NCBI GenBank assembly: GCA_963989385.1
Contig: OZ022515.1
Span: forward strand, 6,666,803-6,730,802
Direction of reading: 5' to 3'
DNA: 64,000 bases
Source: Ctena decussata
Taxonomy: Eukaryota > Mollusca > Bivalvia > Lucinida > Lucinidae
Both the position numbers and the translations under genes were made by a program. The notes under the pieces are model-generated. The model was not told the origin of the DNA. It saw nothing but the letters and a program-made list of their open reading frames with translations, and ran no database searches. Positions 12,146 to 22,804 of this stretch are shown piece by piece (position 1 is the first letter of the stretch; each line of letters starts with the position of its first letter).

Positions 12146-12310
12146 AACCTCAGGATAAGGAAATTCATTGCTTAAATAGCAATAAACAGTGTAAAAAATT
12201 CAACAATTTATTTACAGAATTAACAAGTTTTGTCTTTCTTCGACAAAGGCCATTTAAGAAAACACTGAAATACTACTAAATAAAGGTTCATTATACGTTC
12301 TGACGTTGAA

Positions 12311-12857
12311 TTAAAGGTAGGTTCCTGGACAAGCAATAACAATTATGTTCACAAAAGAATTTCGTCTTTTTCTGAGCAGTATTGAAATCTCTTATTTTTC
12401 TGAATTTGTTGCTACTGAGAAACTCGTCAGATGTTGAAGAAAATAGTCGTTTTCCATTTTGGTTTACTTTCTTGCGTTGGAATTCCAGTTCTAAAAATAA
12501 CTATGTTTATTATGTCTATAAGTGGGCAATTTCTGATGCCATTCTCCAAAGGTCAATTTTCCCTTGCCGTGAACTCTCCTAGAGGTCCTGGCATGGCGGA
12601 TGGGTTAAAACTATCCCAAAATGCAATGCAGCATGACATCAGCCACGTTATCTATTTTTGGCGTGAACTAAAAATAGCGCTAACTGGTGTGCGAAGCAGA
12701 GTTAGGAAATCCCTTGCAAAACAACTTTTCTAATATTTTTTTGATTTACACTTTTTAGTGAAACTTATTCATTCCCTTTTATAAGTGCTTTCCAACAACT
12801 TGGATGAACGATCATCAAAATTATGATGCATTCCAAAGTACAGGAACCTACCTTTAA
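12311..12857. mobile_element. TTAA-flanked miniature transposon (547 bp)
   Basis: TTAAAGGTAGGTTCCTG at 12311-12327 and CAGGAACCTACCTTTAA at 12841-12857 are perfect 17-nt inverses. The outer TTAA fits the target duplication of piggyBac- or Kolobok-type transposases. No transposase frame is present. A 100-codon frame at 12431-12733 lies inside but has no domain. The perfect ends suggest relatively recent mobility. Confidence 0.75.
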
Positions 12858-13034
12858 GGGTGATGGCTGATTCCATGTTGCTACAAAAATTTTGCCAATT
12901 GGGTTATACCATCAATATTTTTTAGCGAGGGGTGTTGGAGGGATGGGGGTGCTGGTGTAACAATTATTGCATCTTTACTGATATACTGACATAGAAACAA
13001 TATGTGCCAGCTTTAGAATATACTTGGTAATCAA

Positions 13035-13280
13035 CATCTTATATGCAGCTTGAATACAACGTTAAAACACCAGTGATTCAACGTCATAACTTTGATTCAA
13101 CGTTGATTCAGCGTTATTAAAATATTGTGTGTTTCAAGTTGAGTCACGGGTGATACTCGACTGTTTCAACATACTGTATTCACAGGTTAAACAGCAGTCA
13201 CACAACGTTGAAAAACATTGATTCAATCTTGACTCAATGTGGATTCAATGTTTATTCAACGTCGTGTGCCAGTAGAATGT
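13035..13280. repeat. AACGTTGATT-rich palindromic repeat
   Basis: Repeated forms of GATTCAACGTTGATTCA occur at both ends of the segment, finishing in CAACGTCGTGTGCC. It is the same sequence theme as 18683-18776 and the array at 23645-24270. Confidence 0.65.
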
Positions 13281-13384
13281 AGCTATGTAATCCCTGTATA
13301 TTTGATGAACAAAACAAACAATGTTAAGAGTATATTTCTTGTTTTGCAGTGCCTATCTGTCATTCCTGCAGCCCCTGAAAAAGA

Positions 13385-13935
13385 AACAACAAATTCGATT
13401 GAGTGATATCACAAGAAGGGAATTTGTAGTAAAATGGCACATAATAGTATGCTTCTAGATATTACCTATCTGATAAAGCTTTATCTGATAGGTATCTAGG
13501 AGCATACTATTATTTGCAGTTTTACTACAAATCCATTTCTTGTGATATCACTAAATCGAATTTGTGATATCGCTATATCAATTATGTGATATCACTTTTT
13601 CGAATATTTGATATCACATATTATTTTTGATATCACTAAATGTCGTGATTTCACTAAATCGATTAAATAATACCACAAAATCGATTTAGTGATATCACTA
13701 AACAGGAATAAATTTGTGATATCACAAAATGAAATTTTTGATATCACAAAGTCGAAATGGATATGATTTTGTGATGTCACTTATTCTATTTTTATATCAC
13801 TAATTTGATTTAATGATATCACTAAAATAGCTGTGATTTAGTGGTTACAAAAATCGGTTTAGTGATATCATCAAATTGGAATGAATTAATAAAAGAAAAT
13901 TAATAAAAGAAATTCATGATATCACTATGTTTATT
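13385..13935. repeat. GATATC-palindrome minisatellite with a terminal hairpin
   Basis: About eleven copies of (G)TGATATCAC, a perfect 8-bp palindrome core, are spaced mostly 20-50 bp apart and separated by CTAAATCGAATT-like linkers. At 13422-13535 a strong hairpin pairs AATTTGTAGTAAAA with TTTTACTACAAATcc, ATAATAGTATGCT with AGCATACTATTAT, and TACCTATCTGATAAAGC with its complement. A second locus with the same linkers and the same TTTTACTACAAATCC end is at 47567-48470. Confidence 0.8.
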
Positions 13936-14051
13936 TAGAGATACATGTATCAATTTCTAGAATTATATTAAGTTGTATGGATACACGTTGAAGGGAAGCA
14001 ACTCCGTTATTACATTTTTCCTTTCCGTCCAATGGAGGTAAACTCTTACTT

Positions 14052-14269
14052 TAGGGTAGAGTCGGGTAACTTCGGACAGGTGGGTAAATTCGGACATACC
14101 ATTGCAAACAGTAAAAATCCAGATGAGATGGCTCATTATGAGCCGTCTCATCAGGATTTTCGCTATTTGGCCAGTTATTTTTGTTTTAGCTCCAAACAAC
14201 CGACATATAAAGAAAACAATGTTACTGTCCGAATTTACCCGCTGTCCGAAGTTACCCGACTCTCCCCTA
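14052..14269. mobile_element. Terminal-inverted-repeat miniature element (short copy, 218 bp)
   Basis: Inverted ends of about 44 bp start TAGGGTAGAGTCGGGTAACT and close in CGAAGTTACCCGACTCTCCCCTA-like sequence, each followed inward by a GGGTAAATTCGGACA block. The central palindrome is GATGAGATGGCTCATTATGAGCCGTCTCATC in two arms. It is related to 4286-5040. The small open frames on both strands are part of the element. Confidence 0.85.
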
Positions 14270-14493
14270 ACGTTTGATCCCTTTGCATGGGTTTTTACAC
14301 GGAAGTAAACAGAGTCAGTAAAGCTGTTGCCATTAGTTTAATGGAGAGCACTCACTAAAATATAAATTAAGTGGCCATTGTCGAACTTGATGAGCAATGT
14401 AATTTGGTGAAAATTATATTAAAATCGGATTTAAAGAAAGAAAGGTATGAGGATTTGACAATTTTAAAATGGCAGTCTCGGAGGCCGCCTTTT

Positions 14494-15456
14494 TAGCTCG
14501 CCTTTACAAAAGTACAGGGAGCTATTGTTGTATCCCTTACGTCGGCGTAGGCGTCGGCGTTGGCGTCACACTTTAAAGGTTTATAATAAAGCAATCATAT
14601 AGAATTTTAAATCTCAACAATCATAGACCAGAACACTCTGATATTTGGAAAATAGTCATATCATAGAGCATCCTTCCATTCTGTAACATTATACCCATGG
14701 CCCTTATGGTGGGGCATAGGGGTCAGAAATTTGCTGTAAAACTTTAAATTGAGTGTGACCAAATTTCTATCACGTTCCAAATATGGACGGGTTCTTGCCA
14801 GTGGTTGCTGAGATATGAATGTTTATAAAACTTTGTTGTAAAACTTTAAATTGAGTGTGACCAAAGTTTTATAAACATTCATATCTCAGCAACCACTGGC
14901 AAAACCCCTTTCATATTTGGAACATGATCTTATCATAGCATATCCTTTCATTACGTCACACTGTTCCCCCAGGGGTCAAACCCTTGGGTGGGGATTTTGT
15001 GTCAAAAACAGGTCACACTCACTGTAAGGTTTTACAATTAGGTCTATCCCCTTTCCCTATCAACGGATCCTTTGATACTGGCACTGTAGTTAGATACTGG
15101 TTCGAAGTTTTAGGGAATACCACCCACACCACCCTCAGTGATCTTGAGGTTAAGGTCAAGGACTTAGAATTTTGGGTTTTATTTAAGTATTCTGATGGCA
15201 TACTGTTCCAAAGTGCTTCGGATGGATTTAGTTTATATTTGAACTGATGTTAGATGATGGCTTGAATTTTCACAAAATACTATCCCCTACCCTATGGGTG
15301 ATCCTGAAGTCAAGGTCATTGATATAGAATTCTGTCTTAAGGCGTTTGTTTATAAATATTTGACACTACATGGACATGCTTGCATGAAGTTTTATGTAGT
15401 GCAAGTCATAGCGACAAATGCCTGTGAGACGGGCGATCACCAGTGCAGGCGAGCTA
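14494..15456. mobile_element. AGCTCGCC-ended element (963 bp) with internal hairpin
   Basis: TAGCTCGCCT at 14494-14503 and AGGCGAGCTA at 15447-15456 are perfect 10-nt inverses. A GTCGGCGTAGGCGTCGGCG tract follows the left end, as in AGCTC-type mollusc repeats. The interior holds the 14774-14923 hairpin and a duplicated AAACTTTAAATTGAGTGTGA block. There is no transposase; the 87-codon frame at 14984-15247 has no motif. Confidence 0.7.
14774..14923. repeat. Long hairpin, ~60-bp arms
   Basis: The left arm 14774-14835 and right arm 14863-14923 are near-perfect inverses, including TTGCCAGTGGTTGCTGAGAT paired with ATCTCAGCAACCACTGGCAA, and AATGTTTATAAAACTTTG. The loop is about 27 nt and repeats part of the sequence just upstream of the left arm, which suggests formation by inverted duplication. 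Confidence 0.9.
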
Positions 15457-16528
15457 TGCTGTTAGGCAACAGATCTTGTTGAACTTTCTGTCACATGATA
15501 AATATTAAAATCTTGAGTAAATGCAAAAATTGTTTTTTTTAATGTTTTATTTGGCTTAAATCGTTTCTTTATAAAGTAAAAAATAGATTTATGGTTTTGA
15601 TTTGCCTGAAATGTTTCAAACTAAAGTTATTTAGAATTTTCAGTTTTCACTCTATTTCATGACGTGATTTTCTCTCAAATTTGTGGTTCCCAGCTTAGCA
15701 TTTTAATTGCTATAACGTATCATACCTGTCTTAATTTAAGTCCGCATTTCATAAAAAAAATCAGTAAACTTTATGCTTTTATTAAAATATTCAATTTTAG
15801 CCAGTTTTTTTTTTTTTGCATTTTAGTGGGTTTTTCCCTTTAAGTACCGATAGCAAAATGTTGTCTACTATCATAGTCACCCTAACACGGAGACCAAAGT
15901 GTCTGCGCGAATAATGGTGACGCAGAATCTGATTGGGATTTGTGATGTCTCATTCCGTAATTATTTTCGATCCTAGCCGTTTCATATATTCAACTTGTTC
16001 AAAGTTTATATAATAAATATAGTGTTGCAGAGCTAAAGACTGATGTCAGAGAACTTTTGGCATTGGGACGTCTTACTGATACTATCTGCCTTGCTGTAAG
16101 GCTTGCAGCAGGTGTGGGATTCGAGGAAATGATCGTCCTCTCACTCTCTCTCTGTCTGTCGGAGTCAACTGTATATCTGTATATAGATGAAATACTGCCT
16201 CACAGGGCCAAAAAACACCATACAAAAACTCTCCCACAATCAAAAGTAACTCGTGTTTGTCAAATTTTACTCAGATATTGAGCATTTTCTTACCACTATT
16301 TGGTAATCTTATGCGAACATATACGGATGCCTCTATAGTAGCAATTGTTTCCTTCTCTATAATATCCATGGCGTCCCGTTTTCGTCGGCCCCAGGCTGCT
16401 TCATTCATATTCGCTGGACATGTTAGCTGTATATTTAAAAAAGGAGCTTTAGCACGCGCAATTTTAGTCCCATAATTAAAAGGTCAAGCTGCCGCAAAAC
16501 ATTAGCCAACTATACCAAAATCTAGTCA
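15457..16528. other. Sequence without recognised feature
   Basis: AT-rich DNA. There is a poly-T tract at 15806-15818 and a short TC run near 16138-16158. No gene is supported. Confidence 0.45.
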
Positions 16529-16771
16529 GGGGCCGAGTGAACAAAGCAAACGTAGGCCTACGCCCGACGTACGTCCGTCGTTAAAATGTCGCAGAATTTT
16601 AATCCATGTGCACAACCGAGGCGTGTCGTAAACTAAGTCGTAAAACAGCTTCAAAACTCACAAATCGCTTCGTGTTCTAGGATTAAAATACAGTCGCAGT
16701 ACAGACTAAGTTGCGCCGACGTTCGTATGCTACGCCAGCGTAGTTTACGCCTACTTTGTGCACTCGGCCCC
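16529..16771. mobile_element. GGGGCCGAGTG-ended miniature element (243 bp)
   Basis: GGGGCCGAGTG at the left and CACTCGGCCCC at the right are perfect inverses. The arms continue imperfectly through ACAAAG against CTTTGT, and CGTAG against CTACG. No clear target duplication or coding region is seen. Confidence 0.75.
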
Positions 16772-17169
16772 AGGTCGTTTGCATGAAAAGAATACTAATA
16801 CATGTACACTTTGTTTGCTTCGAGGTTGAAGAACTAGTGTAGATTTGAAAAGTTTAGAAAATGATGGAATAATTCTGGCCTTTTATCATGCATCTGCTAC
16901 AAACTTTCACCTAATAACATGGGTATGATAACATGACGTGTTATCATGTCACTTTAGAATTGCGCTTGCGCGAATGTTATCGGGCGATGCCTTAAGAAGC
17001 AATCTCTAAAGACTACTGGCTACATACTGGCGTTGAGCGTTCGATCGGTTAAATGACGTCGCCGGCTTACGTCATATAGCATTCATGACTTCAGCAAGCT
17101 CAAATAAAACTCTGTTTGCTTTTCGTTTTACGCCCTAAATCCTGTAATGATGCGCGATACACAGAAAAC

Positions 17170-17302
17170 CATGTAAGTGTCTTTTGGTATCAAGTTTATC
17201 AGGCTCGACCAAAAACACATCGGACTGGCTCGGCAAGCCTTGCCATTTCTACGCTGTTTCTGGTCTCAGCTGATAAACCTGATATCAAAAGACACTAACA
17301 TG
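17170..17302. mobile_element. CATG-ended foldback (133 bp)
   Basis: The arms CATGTAAGTGTCTTTTGGTA and, inverted, TGATATCAAAAGACACTAACATG pair over ~43 bp with few mismatches, through TTTATCAG and CTGATAAA to TCGACC and GGTC. The open frames at 17116-17452 cover it and are not genes. Confidence 0.8.
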
Positions 17303-17450
17303 CTATTCCCTATAAAAACATTGCATGATGCAAATAACGAGTCTGTCAAAGTCCTCTTCAGTTCGAACAAGAGTGTGGTTGTGAAAAGTCACAGCTGTAC
17401 AGTCACTCTCATAATTAACGCAGAATTAAATGACAAGGGAAAAATCTTTT

Positions 17451-17605
17451 GAGCCGCGACACGACAAAACCAACAAAGTGGCTGTGCGCCGAGCGCAGAC
17501 TCGGATCCGCCAGGGCATCTGCTTAGTATGACTTAGGATGCCCAGGCTGATCTGGGTCTGCACTGGGCGCACAGCCACATCTTTGGTTTTCTTGTGTCGC
17601 AGCTC
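17451..17605. mobile_element. GAGCCGCGAC foldback (155 bp)
   Basis: The ends GAGCCGCGACACGACAAAAC and GTTTTCTTGTGTCGCAGCTC are inverse with few mismatches. The arms continue through AAAGTGGCTGTGCGCC and GGGCGCACAGCCAC. It is the best copy of the family also seen at 3998-4230 and 51840-51985. Confidence 0.85.
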
Positions 17606-17697
17606 AATTTTGTTTGTGAATATCTGAAGTTTCTGTTGAAAAAAAAATTAAGTTTGTATTGTTATTGAAAAATTGTTTGAGCATGGCATATATTGTT

Positions 17698-17925
17698 TGC
17701 CATGCTCCGGAGCCAATGACGTCATATATCTGTTACCAAAGCAACTAAGAGCTCATATTGATGTAAGTGACGTCCTCATGACCTCATTCTGTCAAGGTAC
17801 TCAGCACAACTGTAATATTATAGTCGCTAGGGTAATAAAGCTATAATGGCATCTCACTTATAATTTGAGGTCATGATGACGTCACATGGACATCAGTATG
17901 AACTCTTAGTTGTATGCCATGCTCC
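17698..17925. mobile_element. Foldback flanked by an 11-bp direct repeat
   Basis: The arms 17742-17786 and 17866-17912 pair CAACTAAGAGCTCATA with TATGAACTCTTAGTTG, and GTGACGTC plus CATGACCTCA with the complementary blocks. TGCCATGCTCC flanks both sides exactly, at 17698-17708 and 17915-17925. The flanks could be a target duplication or part of a larger repeat. Confidence 0.65.
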
Positions 17926-18174
17926 TCTCGAATTATAAGTGATATGCTATCTGAAATTCATACAATGGGAAAGTGCGATTTTCTCCGGCCTATAATTTAT
18001 TCCCAAATAATTTAATACCCTGTTAAAAGTGGCTGTGAAATGTCAAATCCTTCCAGTCACTTTCAAAGTGGTGTTCCCCGGGAAATTCCCTTGAGCCGCC
18101 AGGGCCCAGAATAACAATCGATCCTTAAAGTTAAGGCCACTTTAACTTTAATGTCTGAAATTTATACCATGCCC

Positions 18175-18311
18175 CGAGGTTATATAACTTGAGTACATTC
18201 TCAAGCTCAAAATAAAGCACACTGTTGGCTGCTTCCGAGCACATGCTCCGAAATAGCCAATCAGTGTGCTTTATTTTAATTTTGAGATAATTCTCAAGTT
18301 TTATAACCTCG
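18175..18311. mobile_element. CGAGGTTATA foldback (137 bp)
   Basis: CGAGGTTATA and TATAACCTCG are exact end inverses. The arms continue through TTCTCAAG, CAAAATAAAGCACACTG with its complement CAGTGTGCTTTATTTT, and GAGCA around CATGCTC. There is no coding potential. Confidence 0.85.
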
Positions 18312-18682
18312 AACCCTGATTACTAACAATAATAATGAAAATTCAAGCACCTGAACCTGTTGGGGGTGTAATGAATCGATTAAACATAAAAATGGTTAGA
18401 AAACTACTTACTGAGCACTACATAACTTTTCATGTCAGAAATTATCTCCCTTAAAGTTTTGGTGCCCTTAACTTTAAGGTATGATTGTAGAGTCTTGTAT
18501 AGTCTTGGGACCCAGCCGTGGCGGTGAGGAATCATGTATTTGCTTTTGACATTTGATCCTTCATGCTGTTTTCGTTGGAAGTTCGCCAACTGAGCAGATC
18601 CACAAATACCAGGCAAGCATCGATACGGACGGAGTCTTGTAGTGTCACTAAGTGCCGAAACATTGCTAAACACAACCTAGCA

Positions 18683-18776
18683 GGCACGCAACGTTGAATC
18701 AACATTGAATGAACGTTGATTCAACTTCATTACGTTGAATCAACGTTGATACAATGTTTGATTAACGTTGTGTGCC
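18683..18776. mobile_element. 94-bp AACGTTG palindromic element
   Basis: It starts GGCACGCAACGTTGA and ends TTAACGTTGTGTGCC, which are inverse apart from one or two bases. The interior holds four further ACGTTGATTC-type palindromic blocks. It is the same family as 13035-13280 and 23645-24270. Confidence 0.75.
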
Positions 18777-18829
18777 CAGAGGGAAATCAATGCTATTTGG
18801 TGGCAACACCCGCTGACTGAAGACGTTCT

Positions 18830-19123
18830 ATCTAAAGCCCCAGTCACACACACACATTACGGATAGGGCGGATAGTTGCGGATAAAATCCTCAGTTTATC
18901 CGCAGAATTTGTGGGCGTGGCCTAATCTTATTTAATGAATTTACGGATATAGTTACCAATAGAAGCGTATGGATACGGATAGGTACGAACTACTAACCTT
19001 CCGTTACCTACTGTAAACTTTAGATGCGGATAAATACCTTCAGATGCGGACTGTTGCGCATGCCTAGCGGATAGAAGAATAGAAGAAATTAACTGCGACG
19101 CCCACATCTGTGTCTACTCCTTG
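18830..19123. repeat. Additional terminus of the CCAGTCACACAC element family
   Basis: GCCCCAGTCACACACACACATTACGG-like sequence (18832 onward) resembles the left end of the 19124-21153 element and is followed by its own TGCGGATA-type subrepeats. It is probably a decayed or nested relative abutting the full element. No partner end in inverse orientation was found other than the one at 21153. Confidence 0.5.
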
Positions 19124-19799
19124 TATGCTCCAGTCACACACACACATACGGTTTGTGCGGATACTACGGATGGCCCGTCCGTATCTATCCGTTTTATCCG
19201 TGATGGATCCGTATCAGATCCGCAGAGTCCGTAACTGTCCGTATCATATCTGCAGAGTCCACAGGATCCGCGTCGAAATTTTGAAACGTTTCAAAATTCG
19301 GGCGCGGATGAGTAAACCGTAATGGTGCGTTACTAAACGCATATATCCGCATCTAATCCGTGTCGCATACGTATCTATTCCGTATCTTATCCGTTATTGA
19401 ACCTATCATTCCGCAGTCCTACTCCAAGTTAAGGACCGATACGGTTTCAAGCGGATCGTTACCTTTAGTTACGGAAGTTACGGGTCTCGTTCGGCGTACT
19501 GTAACGGACTGTTTTCTATAGTAACGTTTCAATACAAAAAGGTTGCGTTCCAATACTGACAGATACCTACAGGATGGTTTGGAGAGGCGGTTGTACGGCA
19601 ATAACACCCGTAGGGGGGGGGGGCAAAGAGACAGAGACTGTATCTCAATGACTACTACGACAGAGAGGCCGGGTCGGTGCAATGGCAGTGACGTATGGTG
19701 CAGTAATGCTGCGATGTTATGTTTCTTATTTGTAACAGTGGGGTCATCTTTTCATGAACTTGCCAATAGCAAAAGTAGGGCCATCATTTCATAAACTTA

Positions 19800-19895
19800 T
19801 TTGACTTTTATCAATTCGAATTAGTTGTCCAATATAGGACAAAGTAATTCTTTTATTAATTCCAATTAGTTGTCCAATTTAGGACAAAGTTTAAT
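19800..19895. repeat. Two-copy ~48-bp tandem duplication
   Basis: ATTAGTTGTCCAATATAGGA and ATTAGTTGTCCAATTTAGGA, each followed by CAAAGT, lie about 48 bp apart in the same orientation. Confidence 0.75.
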
Positions 19896-19925
19896 GGTGA
19901 AATGAAGCAATAAATATCTACTGGT

Positions 19926-20380
19926 CAGGCTTGAGTAGCCGAAACTTCGAAGATGGCCCATGTTCTTTCTTTCGAATGTGTTCTGTGCTCTTGAATGAAC
20001 TCTTAGATTTCTATTTTACTTCAGTGCCACTGGTTTCGTGCCGTGCGGCACCGTAAAACGTCTCCCCGTACGTCATCTATAGTGCAGATTATATATAATT
20101 TTTCCTTTTAGGTCAAGAAAATATTCTGAGAAATCCAAAATTTTTATTGGTTTAGATTTATAGTCTAGATTTTTTTTTCTTTTAGATCTTTTATGGTACT
20201 AATCAGTCTTTGAATTTACTGCCTTATCAAATTAAGAAATTACATTATGCTTTCTCTGGTTTTCGTAGCCAAATCATATCGGGGTCACTGATGCGGTTTG
20301 AGTAGCCGAATTCTCTAAGTATGGTCCATGTACCTTCCTTCGAATGTGTGCAGTGTTCTTGAAGGATAAGAATAGTATCT
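19926..20380 (-). repeat. R1 repeat, tail of one unit plus one fuller unit
   Basis: On the minus strand this matches 2086-2840. Shared blocks (plus-strand reading) are GAGTAGCCGAA, GGCCCATGTTC, GTGCCGTGCGGCACCGTAAA and GGGGTCACTGATG. The junction near 20030 reproduces the unit-to-unit junction seen near 2454, so the tandem arrangement itself is conserved. It lies inside the 19124-21153 element. Confidence 0.75.
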
Positions 20381-20498
20381 ACTTTATCAACTGTCGACTG
20401 AATATCTATGTCAACCAAGCAGTAAATGGATATCTTTTTCAAATCAGGGAAGGACAAGGCAGCGAAAGTAGAGAGATGGGCTTCGCCGTTCTTACGCT

Positions 20499-20542
20499 AT
20501 GCCCAAGATACATTGACCCTATGCCCAAGATACATTGACCCT
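20499..20542. repeat. Perfect 22-bp tandem duplication
   Basis: ATGCCCAAGATACATTGACC plus CT occurs twice without a gap or mismatch, at 20499-20520 and 20521-20542. Confidence 0.95.
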
Positions 20543-20694
20543 AACCACCTACGCCCACCCCTCCTCTCCCAAGCCACCGCCCCTACGGTCATTAAGCTAT
20601 AGGAAACCTTTACCTTTACCCAGTTTATAGTTTGAATCCAAATTTAAATACAAATTTAAATAAAAATCTAATCCTTCATGAGCACAGAACACTA

Positions 20695-20765
20695 ATCATA
20701 TTCGAGAGAAGGAGCATGGGCCATACTTCGAGGTTACGATTACTAGAGCCTCATCAATGACCCTG
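20695..20765 (+). repeat. R1 repeat fragment
   Basis: GGAGCATGGGCCATACTTCG, then ACTAGAGCCTCATCA and ATGACCCTGACA, match the 5' third of the R1 unit in the same orientation as the 2-kb copies. Confidence 0.55.
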
Positions 20766-21153
20766 ACATGACCCATAGCTTCCGTTACTGAAGGTAAAGC
20801 TGCGTATGAAACCGTATCAGTCCTCAAATTGGGACTGCGGAATGATGGGTTCAGTTACGGATAAGATACGGAATAGATACGTATGCGACACGGATTAGAT
20901 ACGGATAGATGCGGATAAATGCGTTCAGTTACGGATTTTTACGGTTTACTCGTTTACTCATCCGCGCCCGAATTTTGAAAATTTCAAAATTTCGACGCGG
21001 CTCCTCCGGACCCTGCGGATATGATACGAACAGTAACGGACTCTGCGGATGCGATACGGATCCATTACGGATTAAATGGATAGATACGAATAGATACGGA
21101 CGGGCCATCCGTAGTATCGCAGAATCCGTATATGTGTGTGTGACTGGGGCATA

Positions 21154-21745
21154 AGCGCTCATACAAGTAATAATGTCATGACGACCCAGCAAATGAATGA
21201 AATGCTTAAGATGATTTTTATTGATATAGTACTCAGTAAAATTTGTTGCTAATGGTGAGGCAAGCTTTTTGTGAAAGCTTATACCTGTCACTTCTAGACT
21301 CGAACAGACTCAGTGCCAGGATGTGCGAGTTATGGATTCGTTTCCTATAAAAGAACAATGGCATTTGTTTTGCGTCAGGTTATTCAGAAACGCTTACCGT
21401 ATTGATACATTCTCCAGCGCATGCCTTTAACGTACAGTGGAAACTTATAAAGTCAGAGGCAACAAGTTTAAACAGTCCAAAACTAGAGGTCAGCTGACCT
21501 TGACTCGGGCGAGAAAAAGTCGGGAAATAGGGCACTACAGAACATCTGAAAATAAATGATAAAGGAATAATAAACAATAAATGAAAAATAAATTGAAACA
21601 ACAACAACACAATTTCACTTCTACTGGCCCCGATTCCTTTGGACGGCGCTCTGTCTGCGCTCATGGCGATCATGGCGCTTCTTCATAACAATGCTCCAGC
21701 TAAGGAGTAACAGGCGGGATAACTCAGAGATATCTATTCTTAATG
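21154..21745. other. Sequence without recognised feature
   Basis: No repeat or gene is supported. The 97-codon minus frame at 21380-21673 has no motif. Confidence 0.45.
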
Positions 21746-21820
21746 AAAACATACATTGTGACCACTCATTATAACCGTCTCGATGAGACGGTTCTAATGA
21801 AGGTCACAACGTATGTTTTT
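21746..21820. mobile_element. 75-bp palindrome, related to 60570-60650
   Basis: The outer arms AAAACATACATTGTGACC and GGTCACAACGTATGTTTT and the inner arms ACCGTCTC and GAGACGGT pair around GAT. The right half, GATGAGACGGTTCTAATGAA, resembles GATGAGGCAGTTCTAATGAG at about 60594, so this is a dispersed family. Confidence 0.8.
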
Positions 21821-22804
21821 ATGGAAAGATAGGGAAAATTATTCCTAAATTATTCCTTTTACCCCTTCCTGTCTGGAGCACTGTCATAATATTTTAAATC
21901 GTCGGCAGGTGCCAAAACTGGAGATTTATGCACTTCCAGTACGCTTCCGATACATTTCTAATACAATCTCCAAGCGCTGGTCACGATACTGTCGCGGTGG
22001 TGTTGCGCTTCTACCGCACTTAAGCCCCGATCGACAGCGTCCAAGGGCGCTTCTACTACGCTGCAACTACAACAAAGGAATTCAAGCTACGCTTTATCTA
22101 CGCTTACGATGTTGCAATTGTGATTGTGCGACGACCTAAGTGCAGCAGCTGCGCATATGTTGCGCTTTGGACCCGCTTCTATATAAATACATGTAGGTGG
22201 TAAATTCAGGTTCAGCAAGAGCTGACCACCAGCCTATGAATTAGATACATGATAGAATAATTCTAGTGGCTATTATCCAGTTGGCAAACAAGAACCAGAA
22301 ACTGGTCAGATTGGATGAAGAGAACAAATTCAATCGAGGACGGCCAAAACCGTTCCAGGTCCGTTCTTGGTTGTCTGCAGACAAGAGGCTTCAAGTTAGA
22401 CACTATAGTCAACCAATGAGAGTGCACAGCTATGAAGAAATCACTTCATTTTTTTCAGTTATATGAGAATGGGGACAAAAATGCTTGATATTGTCGGCGA
22501 GAGTCCACTGCGCTTGCTCGCGCAGTCGCCGCGGTACGTTTGCGTTCATGAATTTCATGCTGCTCTGTCGCTACGCTTTCATTATGCTCAGATTATACTG
22601 TAGGTAATGGCGCTTTGACCAAAATTTCGAAGCACAGTGGAAACGCCGTCCAGTGGAATGGGGGTTTTTAATACAGTTCTCATGAGTTATAAGAACATAC
22701 AATTTCAAAACGAAGTAAATGTACTTATTTTTGTTGATAATATGAAATAGGTGTTACCTAAATGCGTGCAAAAGCAGATTTTTTTTTCTTTTACAAAGAT
22801 GAAA
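21821..22804. other. Sequence without recognised feature
   Basis: No motif, repeat or RNA is supported. Short open frames at 21909-22139 and 22266-22466 show no domain. Confidence 0.4.

Larger units (their letters stand above)
19124..21153. mobile_element. 2.03-kb element with ~360-bp terminal inverted repeats
   Basis: The left arm 19124-19477 and right arm 20779-21153 are inverse copies along their whole length. The outer ends are TATGCTCCAGTCACACACAC and GTGTGTGTGACTGGGGCATA. The arms are built of GGATACGGAT-like subrepeats and share CGTCGAAATTTTGAAA and GGGCGCGGATGAGTAAAC blocks. The 1.3-kb centre holds R1 repeat copies and short duplications rather than a transposase, so it is nonautonomous. 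The superfamily is not certain; CCCCAGTCACAC ends occur in several DNA-transposon groups. Confidence 0.8.
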
